From Frankia nepalensis (GTDB taxonomy: Bacteria; Actinomycetota; Actinomycetes; Frankiales; Frankiaceae), in NCBI RefSeq assembly GCF_016786325.1, contig NZ_JADWYU010000132.1, positions 1 to 64,000 of the forward strand: a stretch of DNA of 64,000 nucleotides. Reading direction: 5' to 3'. Under the pieces are notes generated by a model that did no database searches, was not told the origin of the DNA, and worked only from the letters and a program-made list of their open reading frames with translations. Made by a program: the position numbers and the translations under genes. Positions 10,601 to 19,637 of the stretch are shown one piece after another (position 1 is the stretch's first letter; the number at the start of each line of letters is the position of its first letter).

Positions 10601-11188
10601 GGTGAACGTCATCAGGCCCGGGCCGACCGCGGTGAGGAACGGCTCCGGCGGGTCGGCCGGCTCCCGCCACGGGGCGTCCGCGGTGAGCTCGTGCCGGCGT
10701 CCGATCATGGTCGCGACGACGCCGTCGGCGGTCGGGTCGGCGAACGACACGGTGCCGTCCCGCGGGTCCAGGTAGTCGCTGTGCACCAGCCAGGCGCGCA
10801 CGGCCCGGCTGGAGCGGCCGTAACGGACGACCAGCCAGCGGTTCGGCACCAGCGGGAAGTCGCCGACGCCGCCGGTCGACTCGTGCTTCCCACGGCAGAG
10901 CGCCTCGGGCAGCTGCCATTGCAGGTAGACGCCGAGCCGGTCCGGGTTGCCGCGCCAGTCGGACTCGACGTCGAACGGGCGGGGCTCGGGCGGCAGGTTG
11001 TCCAGTTCGGTGAACCGGAAGTTGGTCCGCCAGCGCTGGAAGACGAACGTGCCGTCGGTGTCCCGGGTCCGGGCGTTGACGGCCAGCGCCGCGACGCTGA
11101 CCGGCACGACCACGGCGGCCTGCGTGTTCTTGCCGCCGGCGCGGCGCGTGGGCCGCGCCGCGCGGGGCGTCGTCGAGGAGTTGGTCAT
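7634..11188 (-). CDS. Very large uncharacterised protein (1184 aa), operon gene 3
   Basis: The product lacks a signal peptide and transmembrane segments. The N-terminal third has a conserved-looking core (GVYLQWQLPEAL, then DFPLVPNRWLVVRYG near residues 85-125). Around residues 385-500 there is a long helical, probably coiled-coil stretch, and the C-terminal half is beta-rich. I recognise no catalytic motif. GAGGA precedes the ATG at 11188, and only 13 bp separate it from the upstream operon gene. It is probably a structural or binding component working with its neighbours; that is inference from size, gene order and lack of enzyme motifs. Confidence 0.75.
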   Translation of the reverse strand: MTNSSTTPRAARPTRRAGGKNTQAAVVVPVSVAALAVNARTRDTDGTFVFQRWRTNFRFTELDNLPPEPRPFDVESDWRGNPDRLGVYLQWQLPEALCRGKHESTGGVGDFPLVPNRWLVVRYGRSSRAVRAWLVHSDYLDPRDGTVSFADPTADGVVATMIGRRHELTADAPWREPADPPEPFLTAVGPGLMTFTVFQPYNENVFSIHDTLDDVTGADRLSYAVAGWYATAGSDILADGELTDLLEKLEWTVPGPAAAVGRRTLYTGTALGVDWDPDGAVPDSDSPDGSTVAVAIGNSAAEAAAELQEQADGPDAFSADDAALFRAFLLGALDDLDRGDGEEIVERTAHQGGFGPVPGGYRWQVVGRGDPSTPSSLSSAALARRQRAEDTVVADLNRAQRAHDRLEHDLTAARERLYQLWWLSRLSKQPDEFRSKIGAQLDPANPDGTAGQVAALTAALATARRTLPWGLEHAELAASIAAYATDHGIVGDRRLTRVPRDPFEQHADPAVVLAGARLNAPLIRGDALPCRLPDRHVTRVAGGRTTIGAADVAADLAKVALGGLPAELLDAIRGALTEFLILDRALAAGMDLATATVTGTLPELGAAPWRQPWQPLYMMWEAEFYPLTFRDGATEHWKWDSNRYRWLGVGAPAKSRVVRGRQYLTPSVGHATAGRFDTYARHRDDPAATVARALRDDAEQSDLLVQRLDGLGAAVGQREPAATAHPTGAIADLLADGDYRAPDPGPQPLDEWDEWEPSQFVELRAGQMKFTRLSVVDRFGRAVNLITNDYHFTPVVPDTMVPDHPVHPVEPDRFIELSPRLLQPARLRFDLLPATHTGNVGDDVDLAPGENPVAGWLLHNRLDASLACYDPDGAALGELRVVMAPSGDRIVDWTPLPGSPLTDFGELAGPYPHLYRFLRTIKERGVDTFTAVRQTIDEALTTIDPDGPDDTALSFLAGRPLALVRARVDLELCGPIRRDVHWRAVLSPPTPQMPTYPWTIRLGEAPMTDDGLVGYVLNDDYDHFETVVDPRGPAGDYLRPIGDGSRLRLSFAGEDNAILTLLFDPRAAVHAVTDILPVGQLRVPERFVTAALTRMAICFRTGPLLAAPRQIETPDGQLVDAMAIPRPATAVGTWSWTEPFDGQWARWPMVAPTDDEAPVGAPEIRSGFLVLDDAASATRHSATR

Positions 11189-11201
11189 CGTCGGTCGGTC
11201 C

Positions 11202-13463
11202 TCACGGTCGCTCGAAGGTCTGCAGCTGCGGAGCTTTGATCATCTGGAGGGCGAACTGGCAGGACGCCAGGGTCGACAGCCCGTGCGCGGCGGCCAGCTC
11301 CGGCAGCAACGAGCCGTCGCTGCCCGCGAGGGACAGCACCCCGTCGCCGACGCCGCCGGTGATGGGGCGCAGGAAGCGGTCGAAGCCTGGCGGGTCGGGG
11401 AAGTCGCCGTCCTCGACGGGTGAGCCGATGTCGCCGGTGAGGTGGCGCAGCTGGATCGTCTCGAGGTCCCCGAGACCGAAGTGCAGGCCCTGCGGCGGTT
11501 CGGCGAGCGTCAGGGCGTCGATCAGCCCGGGGAACAGCAGCAGCCAGATGTCGGTGCCGACGACGATCCGGCGGACCGGTTCGACCGGAGCCGCGCCGCG
11601 GTAGCCGGTGATGACCGTCTTCGGCCAGTTCGGCACGAGCGTCGAGCGGATCAGCACGCCGCTGCCTGGCGGCGCCGCGCCAGCCGTCGCGAGATCGTTG
11701 AGCTCGCTGTCCAGGGTGTGCCCGACGCCGACGCTGAGCGCTCCGTCGACGGCCGCGCGGACCCAGCCGGCGTCGACGTAGCAGAAGCGCAGGCTTTCCT
11801 CGGGCAGCATCGCCTCGTCGGGAACGAGATGCCCGAACGGCACCATCTCCAGCCGGCGCAGCCGGTCCAGCCAGGCCACGACCGGGTCCAGCTCGGCGGC
11901 GACGGCGCCGCGCAGCACGTCCGCCACCTCGGGATCCCCGAGCCGCTGGCGGGCGAGTTCCGCGAACGGCCGGGCCCGGGCGGCGCCGCGGGCGTGCCGG
12001 ACCGGCGGGCGGCGCCGCCCGGCCGCGACCGCCGCGCCGGCGCCCGCCATCGCGCGGCGCACCCGGATGCCGTCGCCGTCGACGAGGAGCTGGTCGAACG
12101 CCCGCCGGGGAAGGTTCACCCCAAGGACGGCGGCCGCGTCGCGGGCCGCCCGCCCGGCCAGCCGCGGATGGGTCAGCAGCCGGCGGGCCGCCGAGCGGGC
12201 GGCCTTGCGGTAGCCGAGCAGGTGGGCGCGGAACTCGGCGTCGGCGAGCGCGAGGGTGCGTCCCAGGGTGAACGCGGCGGCGTAGCTCGTGTCGAAGACG
12301 CCGGCCCGCTGGTGGTAGATGAGCGCCTCACCGGCCGAGTCCAGCCGGGCCCGTTCCGGGGCGGGCAGGGCCGGCGCGGGTTCGGCCGTCAACGGGCCCC
12401 GGTAGAACGCGACGGTGCGCTCACCGGACTCCAGCCGCTGTGGCAGCGCGGTGCCGCCGCCGTCCAGCACCCGCGCCACGTCGCGCTGCCCGGGATCCGG
12501 GCTGGCCGGCGCGTCGTACCGGCGGCGCAGCAGCAGGTCCGGGACGTGCGGGCTGTCGACCTCGCCGCCCTCGGTCGCCAGATAGTGGACGAGGTCCCCG
12601 AAGCCGATGGTCGTGTCCTCGAGGGTCTCGAACACCCACGACCACAGCGACACGACTCGCAGCCCCTCCTGGGGTGGGGCCTGCCCGTTCAGGTACGCCT
12701 CGTGGCCGTCGAGGGACAGCAGGTGCGCCACGTGCATCCCGGCCTGCCGGGACGGGAACCGGTTCGCCACGACGACCGCGTTCAGCGCCGACTCGTCGGG
12801 CGGCGGGTCGCTGCCCCGCTGGGCGTCGGGTGGGCCGCCCTCCCGGATGTGCGCGAGCAGCCCCATCTCGGTCGGGGTCGGCGCGACCGCGCGGAACAGG
12901 GCGGCCGGCACGAGGATGCTCTGGCAGGTCAGGTCGTGCTCGTCGGGGAACAGCGACTCGGGTGTGATCGCCGGCGGGCGGCCGGTCAGGGCGCCGGCCC
13001 TCAGCTCGTCCACGGTGCAGCGGTCGACGTGGCCGATCGCGTCGGGGTCGTCGGGGAGCTCGCCCTCCCGGAAGACGCACAGCGCCATCCACGGCACCGG
13101 CGCCGGCTGGCCCGCGAGCGGCCGGTTCCACGGCAGCCCAGGGGTGTCGAGCGTGATGTGCGGCAGCAGCTGGCTGTAGACGCCGACACCGCCGGGGATC
13201 GGGTAGCAGGCATGCACCTCGGTCCCCTCGATCACGAACCGGGCGCCGCGGACCTCGAACCGGCGGCGCTGTTCGGGCAGCGCCGCCTCGGTGGGCTGCC
13301 CGGCTACGGTCTGCCGCGTCGTGATCTCGTACCGGCCGGCGTAGAGCGACGGGATCTTGTGGTCGAAGAACCGGGTGCGATGGGTGGCGCGGACAGCGGG
13401 CACGGCGGCATCGCCTTTCAGCGGCTCGGTACGGACATCGGCGGGTACGGCGTCGACAGCCAC
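11202..13463 (-). CDS. Large uncharacterised protein (about 753 aa), operon gene 2
   Basis: The N-terminal half carries patterned motifs (YPIPGGVGVYSQLLPHI, TPGLPWNRP) and the centre is helical and alanine-rich. No signal peptide, membrane helix or catalytic motif was found. In architecture it pairs with the 1184-aa gene: both have a short N-terminal beta-rich module followed by a long helical middle. The GTG at 13463 has a weak ribosome-binding site; an in-frame GTG at 13403, preceded by AAAGGCGA, would give a protein 20 residues shorter. It is 58 bp downstream of the DUF6603-like gene. Function unknown. Confidence 0.72.
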   Translation of the reverse strand: MAVDAVPADVRTEPLKGDAAVPAVRATHRTRFFDHKIPSLYAGRYEITTRQTVAGQPTEAALPEQRRRFEVRGARFVIEGTEVHACYPIPGGVGVYSQLLPHITLDTPGLPWNRPLAGQPAPVPWMALCVFREGELPDDPDAIGHVDRCTVDELRAGALTGRPPAITPESLFPDEHDLTCQSILVPAALFRAVAPTPTEMGLLAHIREGGPPDAQRGSDPPPDESALNAVVVANRFPSRQAGMHVAHLLSLDGHEAYLNGQAPPQEGLRVVSLWSWVFETLEDTTIGFGDLVHYLATEGGEVDSPHVPDLLLRRRYDAPASPDPGQRDVARVLDGGGTALPQRLESGERTVAFYRGPLTAEPAPALPAPERARLDSAGEALIYHQRAGVFDTSYAAAFTLGRTLALADAEFRAHLLGYRKAARSAARRLLTHPRLAGRAARDAAAVLGVNLPRRAFDQLLVDGDGIRVRRAMAGAGAAVAAGRRRPPVRHARGAARARPFAELARQRLGDPEVADVLRGAVAAELDPVVAWLDRLRRLEMVPFGHLVPDEAMLPEESLRFCYVDAGWVRAAVDGALSVGVGHTLDSELNDLATAGAAPPGSGVLIRSTLVPNWPKTVITGYRGAAPVEPVRRIVVGTDIWLLLFPGLIDALTLAEPPQGLHFGLGDLETIQLRHLTGDIGSPVEDGDFPDPPGFDRFLRPITGGVGDGVLSLAGSDGSLLPELAAAHGLSTLASCQFALQMIKAPQLQTFERP

Positions 13464-13521
13464 GACGTCGACAGGAACGGCATCGGCGGGAACACGGAGC
13501 AGGCGGGACGGGTCGCCGCCG

Positions 13522-16500
13522 TCAGGCGGGGACGAGCATCGGTTCCGCGGTGAACGCGGTCGCCGCGGCGCGGGCGTAGCCGGGCAGCTCGGCGTCGAGG
13601 TCGCCGAGGTCCAGGCCGAACCCGGTCAGCGCCGCCGCGAGCTGCGTCCGGGCGGCGCGCCGTTCCGGCGCGTCCACTCCGGCCACGATCAGCGCGATCG
13701 TGCCGTCCTCGTGGACCGGCGCCGGCCCGGGCCGTGCGTCCGGGTCCAGCGGCATCGGCCCGTCGTCCGGAAGCGGGTCGAAGGCAAGCGCCTGCTCGGA
13801 CATGTAGCCGGTGGAGGTGCCGTAGTCGACCGGCGGGGAGGTGTAGTGGGCGCCGGTGAGCTGGTCGTGGACCAACTGCTCGCCGGGCTGCGGGAGAACC
13901 TCGCCCCGGCCGGTCCCCCACATCGCCTGTGGCACGCTCGCCCGGGTTTCCGTCACCGACCAGCGCGACAGGTCACCCGCCTGCGCGTCGCGGGTCAGCG
14001 TCACCCGGTGCGAGCTGGCGAGGTCCTCCTGCTGCATCGGCCGGATGTCGAGCCTGTCCCCGCGGACGGCCGGAGTCTGCGCGGTGTCGAGGTAGATGCC
14101 GCTGACCGGCACCGCCGAGTCGGTGCTGAACGTGAACCCGGACTCCGAGACCTGCCACGGCGCCTGCGCGCCACCGCGCCGGCCGTCCTCGTCGTACCCG
14201 TCGGCGACCAGCCCGGAGACCGGCACCACCCGCACCGCCGCGTCAGGCGGCGGAAGCATCCGGGCGAACTCGTTCCAGGCCAGCGGCGGCGGCATCCGGT
14301 CACGGTCGGCACCGAAGCCGATCGTGAACGACACGAACCAGAGACTGACCTTCGCCTCACCGCCGGTCGGCGGCCCCCACACCCGCAGGTCCGCCCCGAT
14401 CTCGACGGTGATCGAGATCCGGACGAACCAGACCTTGATGGTCGCGGAGACCCCGACCGAGACCCCGATCGCGATGTCGAACCGGAACGGGTCCCACTGC
14501 ACGAGGGCGTCCGCGTAGGCCGTCAGCCAGGCGCGCAGCGCGCCCGAGTGGAACTTCACCTCCAGCCGGCCGCCGGCCATCACCGCCGACGGGGTGATCG
14601 CGAAGTAGCCGCCGCCGACGACGGTCACCTTCGACCCGAGACCCCAGGTGATCCCGAGCCGCTCGTTCTTCGGATAGCCCACCGGGACGTCGTAGCTGGG
14701 GTGGTAGCCACCCATGCTCAGCGCGAAGTCCCCGGCCTGCGGGTGCGCCCCGAACCACACCTTCAGCCCGACCCCGCCGTGAATCGCGCAGTCGTCGTCG
14801 AACACGTAGGAGTTCGGCGTGAGCGCCGCGCCAAGACTGAGCTCCCCGGCCACCGGCCGCAGCACCAGTTCGACCGCGAGCTCCAGCCGGGCGTACTTCT
14901 TGTCGCCGTGCCGCGGGAACTCGGTGCCCCCGATCCCGATGAGCGCGATCGTCAGGTCGTTGCCGGCCTGCACCAGCAGCATCGCCCGGCCGAAGATCGT
15001 CTCGAAGCAGCTGAACGCCAGGCCCGCCGCCACCCACAGGTCACCCCGCGACGGCCGCACCCACGGGTGGGCACCGCCGGTCAGGACCCGCAGCACCTCC
15101 ATCGGGTCCGACAGGCCCTCCTCGTCCGCCCCGATCTCCCCCGGATTGTCCAGCGCGACCAGGAAGGGGAAGTCGGCCACCGACGTGGCCTGCGGAACCC
15201 GGATCGCGCTGTTCCACCCCATACCCGCGGCGATCCCGCGGACCTGGAAAGCCAGCGGGCCGATTCCCTTGTCCCGGCCCAGAGACCCAAAGCCGAAGAA
15301 CGACGGCGACCCTCCGAGCTTCTCGACGACGTAGGCGCCCATCGCCGTCCCGTTGAGCACCCCGATATCGACCATGACCACCCCGGCGACGGTCGCCGCG
15401 TAGTCCGGATCGGTGGTGGGGAACGGGGACAACGCGCCCGCGACCCGCAAGGGCGGGTTCTCGTAGTTGATGCTCACGCCCTGTCCCCCGGCGGGCACAC
15501 CGGGATCGGTCCAGCCCCGGCCCGCGGGCAGCCGCGCCGGCGCCGGCATCGCCGTGACCGTCAGCCGGCCGGCCCGCGTCCGCGGCGGAACCACGACCAC
15601 GAACCCGCCGTCCCGGGCGCTGAGCATCGCGACCGGCCCCGGCCGCCGCGGCGCGCGCCCCGCCCGACGCCCCCCGACGGCGGGCGGCCACTGCCCGCGG
15701 GCCGCGCCCCCCGCCGCGCCAGCCGGGCCGCGCCGGCGCAGCGGCACCACGACCGGCGCCCCCGCCCCGGACAGCACCAGCCAGTCACCGGCGCCGACCA
15801 GCCCGGCACCGAGCGCCGCCGGCACCGGCGCGTCGCCGATCTCCGCCAGGCGGGCGGCGAGCCGCGCACCCTCCGCCGCCGGCACCGGACGACTCGCCGA
15901 CAGCACCTGCCAGCCGGATCCCCCGGCGCCCTCGGCGACCACCATCCGCAACGCGCCGCCAGGCAGCGACCCGCTACCAGCGGTACTCTTGCGCTTCCCG
16001 CGCGCCGTTCCGGCTTTCCGGGGAACGTCGTCCGGCACGACGACGACCGCGACCCGGCCATCCGGCCCAGTACCCGCCGCGATCCGCGTCCCGGTCAGCT
16101 CGTGGTGGTCCAACGTCAGGCCGGTCAGCTCCGCCAGCCCGCCCGGCAGATCCGGGCAGTCCGCGCCCACCAGACCGGCCAGTTCCCGGACCGTCAGCCG
16201 CCAGCCCGCCGGCCCGATCGTCACCCGCGCGCCCGCCACCGCCGTGCCGTCCCGGCCGTCCCGCTCGAACGCCACCCGGACCGGTACCGGACCGCCCATC
16301 TCCCCGGTCAACCGCCCCGAGATCCACAACCCGTCCGGGTCACCCGCCAGCGGCTCCAAGGGCAGGAACCGCCCGTCCCCCGGGCCAGGCGGGCACACCC
16401 GGCGCAACACCTCCGCCAGCCCATCCGACCCGACCAGATCCCGGGGCAGCTCGACGGTCCCGTCCACACCGGCCGGCCGGCCGTCACCGTCGGCCGCGCT

Positions 16501-16536
16501 CAGCAGGTCACGCAGTTCATCCACCCGGACGGTCAC
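13522..16536 (-). CDS. DUF6603-like large protein (about 1004 aa), operon gene 1
   Basis: The first ~350 residues are low-complexity and Gly/Ala/Arg-rich around a possible N-terminal domain. From about residue 355 on, there is a long amphipathic beta-strand domain with runs such as GVGLKVWFGAHPQAG and VGVSATIKVWFVRISI. This resembles DUF6603 proteins as I remember them, which are known in bacteria and fungi and have no assigned role. The alternating strands could form a large barrel or beta-helix. GTG 16536 was chosen because GGGGGGATGGGAC precedes it; the frame upstream to 16728 is Cys/Arg-rich and not protein-like. It is the promoter-proximal gene of the operon. Confidence 0.72.
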   Translation of the reverse strand: MTVRVDELRDLLSAADGDGRPAGVDGTVELPRDLVGSDGLAEVLRRVCPPGPGDGRFLPLEPLAGDPDGLWISGRLTGEMGGPVPVRVAFERDGRDGTAVAGARVTIGPAGWRLTVRELAGLVGADCPDLPGGLAELTGLTLDHHELTGTRIAAGTGPDGRVAVVVVPDDVPRKAGTARGKRKSTAGSGSLPGGALRMVVAEGAGGSGWQVLSASRPVPAAEGARLAARLAEIGDAPVPAALGAGLVGAGDWLVLSGAGAPVVVPLRRRGPAGAAGGAARGQWPPAVGGRRAGRAPRRPGPVAMLSARDGGFVVVVPPRTRAGRLTVTAMPAPARLPAGRGWTDPGVPAGGQGVSINYENPPLRVAGALSPFPTTDPDYAATVAGVVMVDIGVLNGTAMGAYVVEKLGGSPSFFGFGSLGRDKGIGPLAFQVRGIAAGMGWNSAIRVPQATSVADFPFLVALDNPGEIGADEEGLSDPMEVLRVLTGGAHPWVRPSRGDLWVAAGLAFSCFETIFGRAMLLVQAGNDLTIALIGIGGTEFPRHGDKKYARLELAVELVLRPVAGELSLGAALTPNSYVFDDDCAIHGGVGLKVWFGAHPQAGDFALSMGGYHPSYDVPVGYPKNERLGITWGLGSKVTVVGGGYFAITPSAVMAGGRLEVKFHSGALRAWLTAYADALVQWDPFRFDIAIGVSVGVSATIKVWFVRISITVEIGADLRVWGPPTGGEAKVSLWFVSFTIGFGADRDRMPPPLAWNEFARMLPPPDAAVRVVPVSGLVADGYDEDGRRGGAQAPWQVSESGFTFSTDSAVPVSGIYLDTAQTPAVRGDRLDIRPMQQEDLASSHRVTLTRDAQAGDLSRWSVTETRASVPQAMWGTGRGEVLPQPGEQLVHDQLTGAHYTSPPVDYGTSTGYMSEQALAFDPLPDDGPMPLDPDARPGPAPVHEDGTIALIVAGVDAPERRAARTQLAAALTGFGLDLGDLDAELPGYARAAATAFTAEPMLVPA

Positions 16537-16940
16537 GTCCCATCCCCCCGAGAAAGGTCCCCGGTGCGCACACCGGACCGGCCGACACAGAGCGCGCTGA
16601 AACAGCGCGCGAGCAGAAAAAGAAAACCAGCAACAGGCGCACGGGACAGAACGCACCCGACAGGAAAGACCACCGGGCACGGCGAACAACCACCGCGAGA
16701 CGAATAGCATCGCGCCACCCGCCGGCACGCCCGAAACCGGGCGGACCAGCCAGTTCGGCGATAAGAAAAAGCCGCGTCAGCTCACGCCGATCTCGGCCGA
16801 GAACCGCTGACGAGGCAGAGAGTAACCCACCACGCACCCGAGCGCGCACGCGCACGCGCCACCCGGAGCAGCCCGCGGACAACGAAAGTCATGGACGCCG
16901 CGACGCTGGTACTCAGCACACCGCACATCCCTTTCTCCGG
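16537..16940. other. Leader and promoter region of the large-protein operon
   Basis: This 404-bp gap lies upstream of the DUF6603-like gene. It holds an 8-bp perfect hairpin, GCGCGCTG-AAA-CAGCGCGC at 16590-16608, which would lie in the operon's 5' leader, and the terminator of the upstream gene (separate entry). I see no gene in it. The operon promoter probably lies at 16610-16760 but no clear -35/-10 pair stands out. Confidence 0.5.
16765..16812 (-). terminator. Rho-independent terminator of the upstream membrane-protein gene
   Basis: The arms CGTCAGC (16775-16781) and GCTGACG (16806-16812) enclose an inner perfect palindrome, TCTCGGCCGAGA (16791-16802). On the minus strand the structure is followed by CGGCTTTTTCTTAT. 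A GC-rich stem plus a T-run is classical, and it separates the gene ending at 16941 from the large-protein operon. Confidence 0.75.
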
Positions 16941-17546
16941 TCAGGTGGTCTGCACCATGGGTGGATGCCCGTTCCAGGTGACGAAACAGGACGAGGTGGC
17001 CCCGTCGCGGCTGAAATCCACCCGCAGCCAGCCTTCCGCCTGCCAGGCCTGGACCCGCCAGTCCGGCTCCGGCGTGGCGGACACCAGCCGCGCGGAGGTC
17101 GCGGTCATCTCCAGCACGACCCGGCCGCCGGTCAGCTGGTAGCTCTGGATGTCCGGGCCGCCGGGCGCCGTCTGTACCGGCGTGGGCGGCTGCGCGGCCG
17201 GCCCCGCCGAGGGCCCCGCCGCGCTGGCGGCCGCGGTCGCTGGGCCCGTCCCGGCAGGCCAGGCCGCCCCGTCCGGTCCGGATCCGGGCCCTGGCCCGCT
17301 CTCGGCGGGTCCGGGCGTCCCGGCCGCCGGGCCGGGCGACGCCGCCGGGCCGACCGGGGACACAGCCGCGCTGGGGGACGCGGATCGGGTGACGGGGACG
17401 ACGCCCGGAACGTCCGCGACCGCGTCGGCGGACAGCGCCCGCTGGACCCCGAACCAGGAGACCAGAACGGCCAGGCCGGTGCCGACGGTCCACAGGGCGA
17501 GACGGCGCAGCGTCCTGGCCACGCCGGCAGGGTACATGCCGGGCAT
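16941..17546 (-). CDS. Membrane-anchored Pro/Ala-rich protein of unknown function
   Basis: The ~201-aa protein has one N-terminal hydrophobic segment (about residues 17-36, LALWTVGTGLAVLVSWFG), a long Pro/Ala/Gly/Ser linker (residues 50-135) and a C-terminal ~65-residue globular part with tryptophans and a single cysteine. It looks like an extracytoplasmic domain on a flexible tether. It is divergent from the two-component system with only 28 bp between starts, so it may be a sensor accessory or a target. The start is either ATG 17546 or ATG 17537; neither has a good ribosome-binding site. Confidence 0.65.
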   Translation of the reverse strand: MPGMYPAGVARTLRRLALWTVGTGLAVLVSWFGVQRALSADAVADVPGVVPVTRSASPSAAVSPVGPAASPGPAAGTPGPAESGPGPGSGPDGAAWPAGTGPATAAASAAGPSAGPAAQPPTPVQTAPGGPDIQSYQLTGGRVVLEMTATSARLVSATPEPDWRVQAWQAEGWLRVDFSRDGATSSCFVTWNGHPPMVQTT

Positions 17547-17574
17547 CGGGGACGGCGGCCTACGGTACGGCGAT

Positions 17575-18282
17575 ATGGCGACAGTGCTGGTGGTCGAGGA
17601 CGATCCGGCGGTGCGGGCGGCGCTGGTGCGCCATCTCGCCGCCGCCGGGCACGCGGTTCGCAGCGCCGGCGCCGCCCTGGACGCGATCCGCGAGGTCACC
17701 CAGGTCGGCTGTGACCTGGTCGTGCTCGACCTGGGTCTGCCCGACCTCGACGGCGCCGCCGTGCTGCGGATGCTGCGCGGCGTCACGGACGTGCCGGTGG
17801 TGGTCGCCACGGCGCGCGACGACGACGCCAGCATCGTGCGGCTGCTCAACAGCGGCGCGGACGACTACCTCGTCAAGCCGTTCACGCCGGCGCATCTGGC
17901 CGCTCGGGTCGCCGCCGTGCTGCGCCGGACACGTCCGCAAGGTCCTGGCCGGGCTCCGGACGAGGTCACGACGAGGCCGCCCCTGCGGGTCGGAGAGCTG
18001 GCGGTCGACGTCCGCCGCCGGACGGCGACGTTGGCCGGCGCGCCGCTGGATCTCACCCGGCGGGAGTTCGACCTGCTGGCCTACCTCGCCGCCCGGCCCG
18101 GGGAGGTGGTCGCCCGGGGCGAGCTGCTCGCGGCGGTGTGGCGCCAGGCCTACGGCGGCGACCAGACCATCGACGTCCACCTGTCGTGGCTGCGGCGCAA
18201 GCTGGGCGAGACCGCGGCGAGGCCGCGCTACCTGCGCACGGTGCGCGGCGTGGGCGTGAAGCTCGAGGCGCCCGAGTCGTGA
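17575..18282 (+). CDS. OmpR-family response regulator
   Basis: The 235-aa protein has a receiver domain with the acidic pocket (Glu8-Asp9-Asp10), phosphoacceptor Asp52 and Lys101 in VKPF. A C-terminal winged helix (about residues 140-230) carries the usual LTRREFDLLAYL segment. Its stop overlaps the kinase GTG by four bases (GTGA), so the pair is translationally coupled. The direct repeat at 19621-19638 is a plausible target. The signal is unknown. Confidence 0.95.
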   Translation: MATVLVVEDDPAVRAALVRHLAAAGHAVRSAGAALDAIREVTQVGCDLVVLDLGLPDLDGAAVLRMLRGVTDVPVVVATARDDDASIVRLLNSGADDYLVKPFTPAHLAARVAAVLRRTRPQGPGRAPDEVTTRPPLRVGELAVDVRRRTATLAGAPLDLTRREFDLLAYLAARPGEVVARGELLAAVWRQAYGGDQTIDVHLSWLRRKLGETAARPRYLRTVRGVGVKLEAPES

Positions 18283-19637
18283 GGCGGGAACTGATCCGGC
18301 TCTCGATCGCGGTCACGTCGATGGTGGCGCTGGCCTTCCTGGTGCCGCTCGCGCTGATCGTGGCCCAGACGGCGCGTGACCGGGCCTTCGCCCAGGCGGA
18401 GCGGACCGCCGCCGAGCTCGGCCCGGCACTGGCGATCACCACCGACCGGGCCGCCCTGGACCGGGCACTCGCGGCCAGCCCCGGCGGAGCCGACGGCCTG
18501 GCCGCGGTCCACGTGCCGGACGCCGACGGCGCGCTGAGCGCGATCGGCCCGTCGAGGACCCGGCGGGACCAGCTCGCCGCCGTGGCGACGAGCGGGCGGG
18601 CGGCGGTGGTCGAGGTGCCGGGCGGCTCGGCGCTGCTGCGCCCGGTCGCGGTGAGCGACGCGCGGATCGCGGTGGTCGAGGTGTTCGTGCCCGCCTCGGC
18701 CATGAACCAGGGAGTACACGCCGCCTGGCTGGTGCTCGGCGGGCTGGCGGCGGGACTGGTGGCGATCTCGGTGCTGGTCGCCGACCGGCTGGGCAGCCGC
18801 ACCGTGCGGGCGACCCGTGGGCTCGCCGCCGCGGCCCGCCGCCTGGGCGCCGGCGACCTCGACGCCCGCGCGCCGGCGTCGGACGCCGGGGCGCCACCGG
18901 AGGTGCGGGACGCGGCCGTCGCGTTCAACGCCATGGCCGACCGGGTCCGCGATCTGCTGGCCGCCGAGCGGGAGCTGGCGGCCGACCTGTCCCATCGGCT
19001 CAGGACGCCGCTGACCGCGTTGCGCCTCGGTGCCGCCGCCCTGGCCGACGACGGCTCGGCCGATCAGGTCCAGCAGGCCGTCGACCGCCTCGAGCGCGAG
19101 GTCGATCTGATCATCCGGGCGGCGCGCGAGCGCGGCGCCGGCGGGCCGGTCGCCCGGGGCTGCGACGCGGCCGACGTCGTCCGCGACCGGGTCGCGTTCT
19201 GGTCGGCGCTCGCCGAGGACCAGGGACGCCCCTGGTGGCTGACCGGGGCGGACGAGAGCGCGCCGGTGCCCGTCGCCAGGGCCGAGCTGGTCGCCGCGCT
19301 GGACGCCCTGCTGGGCAACGTGTTCCAGCACACCGGCGAGGGCGTCGGGTTCGGGGTCGCGCTGTCGGTCACCGCGGACGCCGTCACCATCGTGGTCGCG
19401 GACGCGGGGCCGGGCATCGCGGACCCGGCCGAGGCGGTCCGGCGGGGCGCCGGGGCGGGCGGCGCGGGCTCGACGGGGCTCGGGCTCGACATCGCCCGGC
19501 GGGTGGCCGACTCGACCGGCGGCGAGCTGGCGATCGGGCGGTCCGGCCTCGGCGGCGCCGACCTCCGGCTGCGCCTGCGCACCACCCCCGGCCCGGCCGC
19601 GGCGCGCCGGCGGCGGCCTTCCCTAAGCCAGCCCTAA
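18279..19637 (+). CDS. Sensor histidine kinase
   Basis: The 452-aa kinase has two membrane helices (about 10-30 and 147-168) flanking an extracytoplasmic sensor of ~115 residues, then HAMP, a HisKA dimerisation helix with His239 (DLSHRLRTPLTAL) and an HATPase domain with N-box NVFQHTGEG, G1 motif DAGPGI and GSTGLGLDIA. The GTG start overlaps the regulator stop. It forms the cognate pair with the upstream OmpR-type protein and probably controls the cell-wall or glucan hydrolases that follow (inference). Confidence 0.95.
   Translation: MRRELIRLSIAVTSMVALAFLVPLALIVAQTARDRAFAQAERTAAELGPALAITTDRAALDRALAASPGGADGLAAVHVPDADGALSAIGPSRTRRDQLAAVATSGRAAVVEVPGGSALLRPVAVSDARIAVVEVFVPASAMNQGVHAAWLVLGGLAAGLVAISVLVADRLGSRTVRATRGLAAAARRLGAGDLDARAPASDAGAPPEVRDAAVAFNAMADRVRDLLAAERELAADLSHRLRTPLTALRLGAAALADDGSADQVQQAVDRLEREVDLIIRAARERGAGGPVARGCDAADVVRDRVAFWSALAEDQGRPWWLTGADESAPVPVARAELVAALDALLGNVFQHTGEGVGFGVALSVTADAVTIVVADAGPGIADPAEAVRRGAGAGGAGSTGLGLDIARRVADSTGGELAIGRSGLGGADLRLRLRTTPGPAAARRRRPSLSQP

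Noticed and set aside
6429-16536. Large-protein operon as a contractile injection system or prophage
   Set aside because: No sheath, tube, spike, terminase, portal or AAA+ gene is recognisable; only size and beta-rich content are suggestive.
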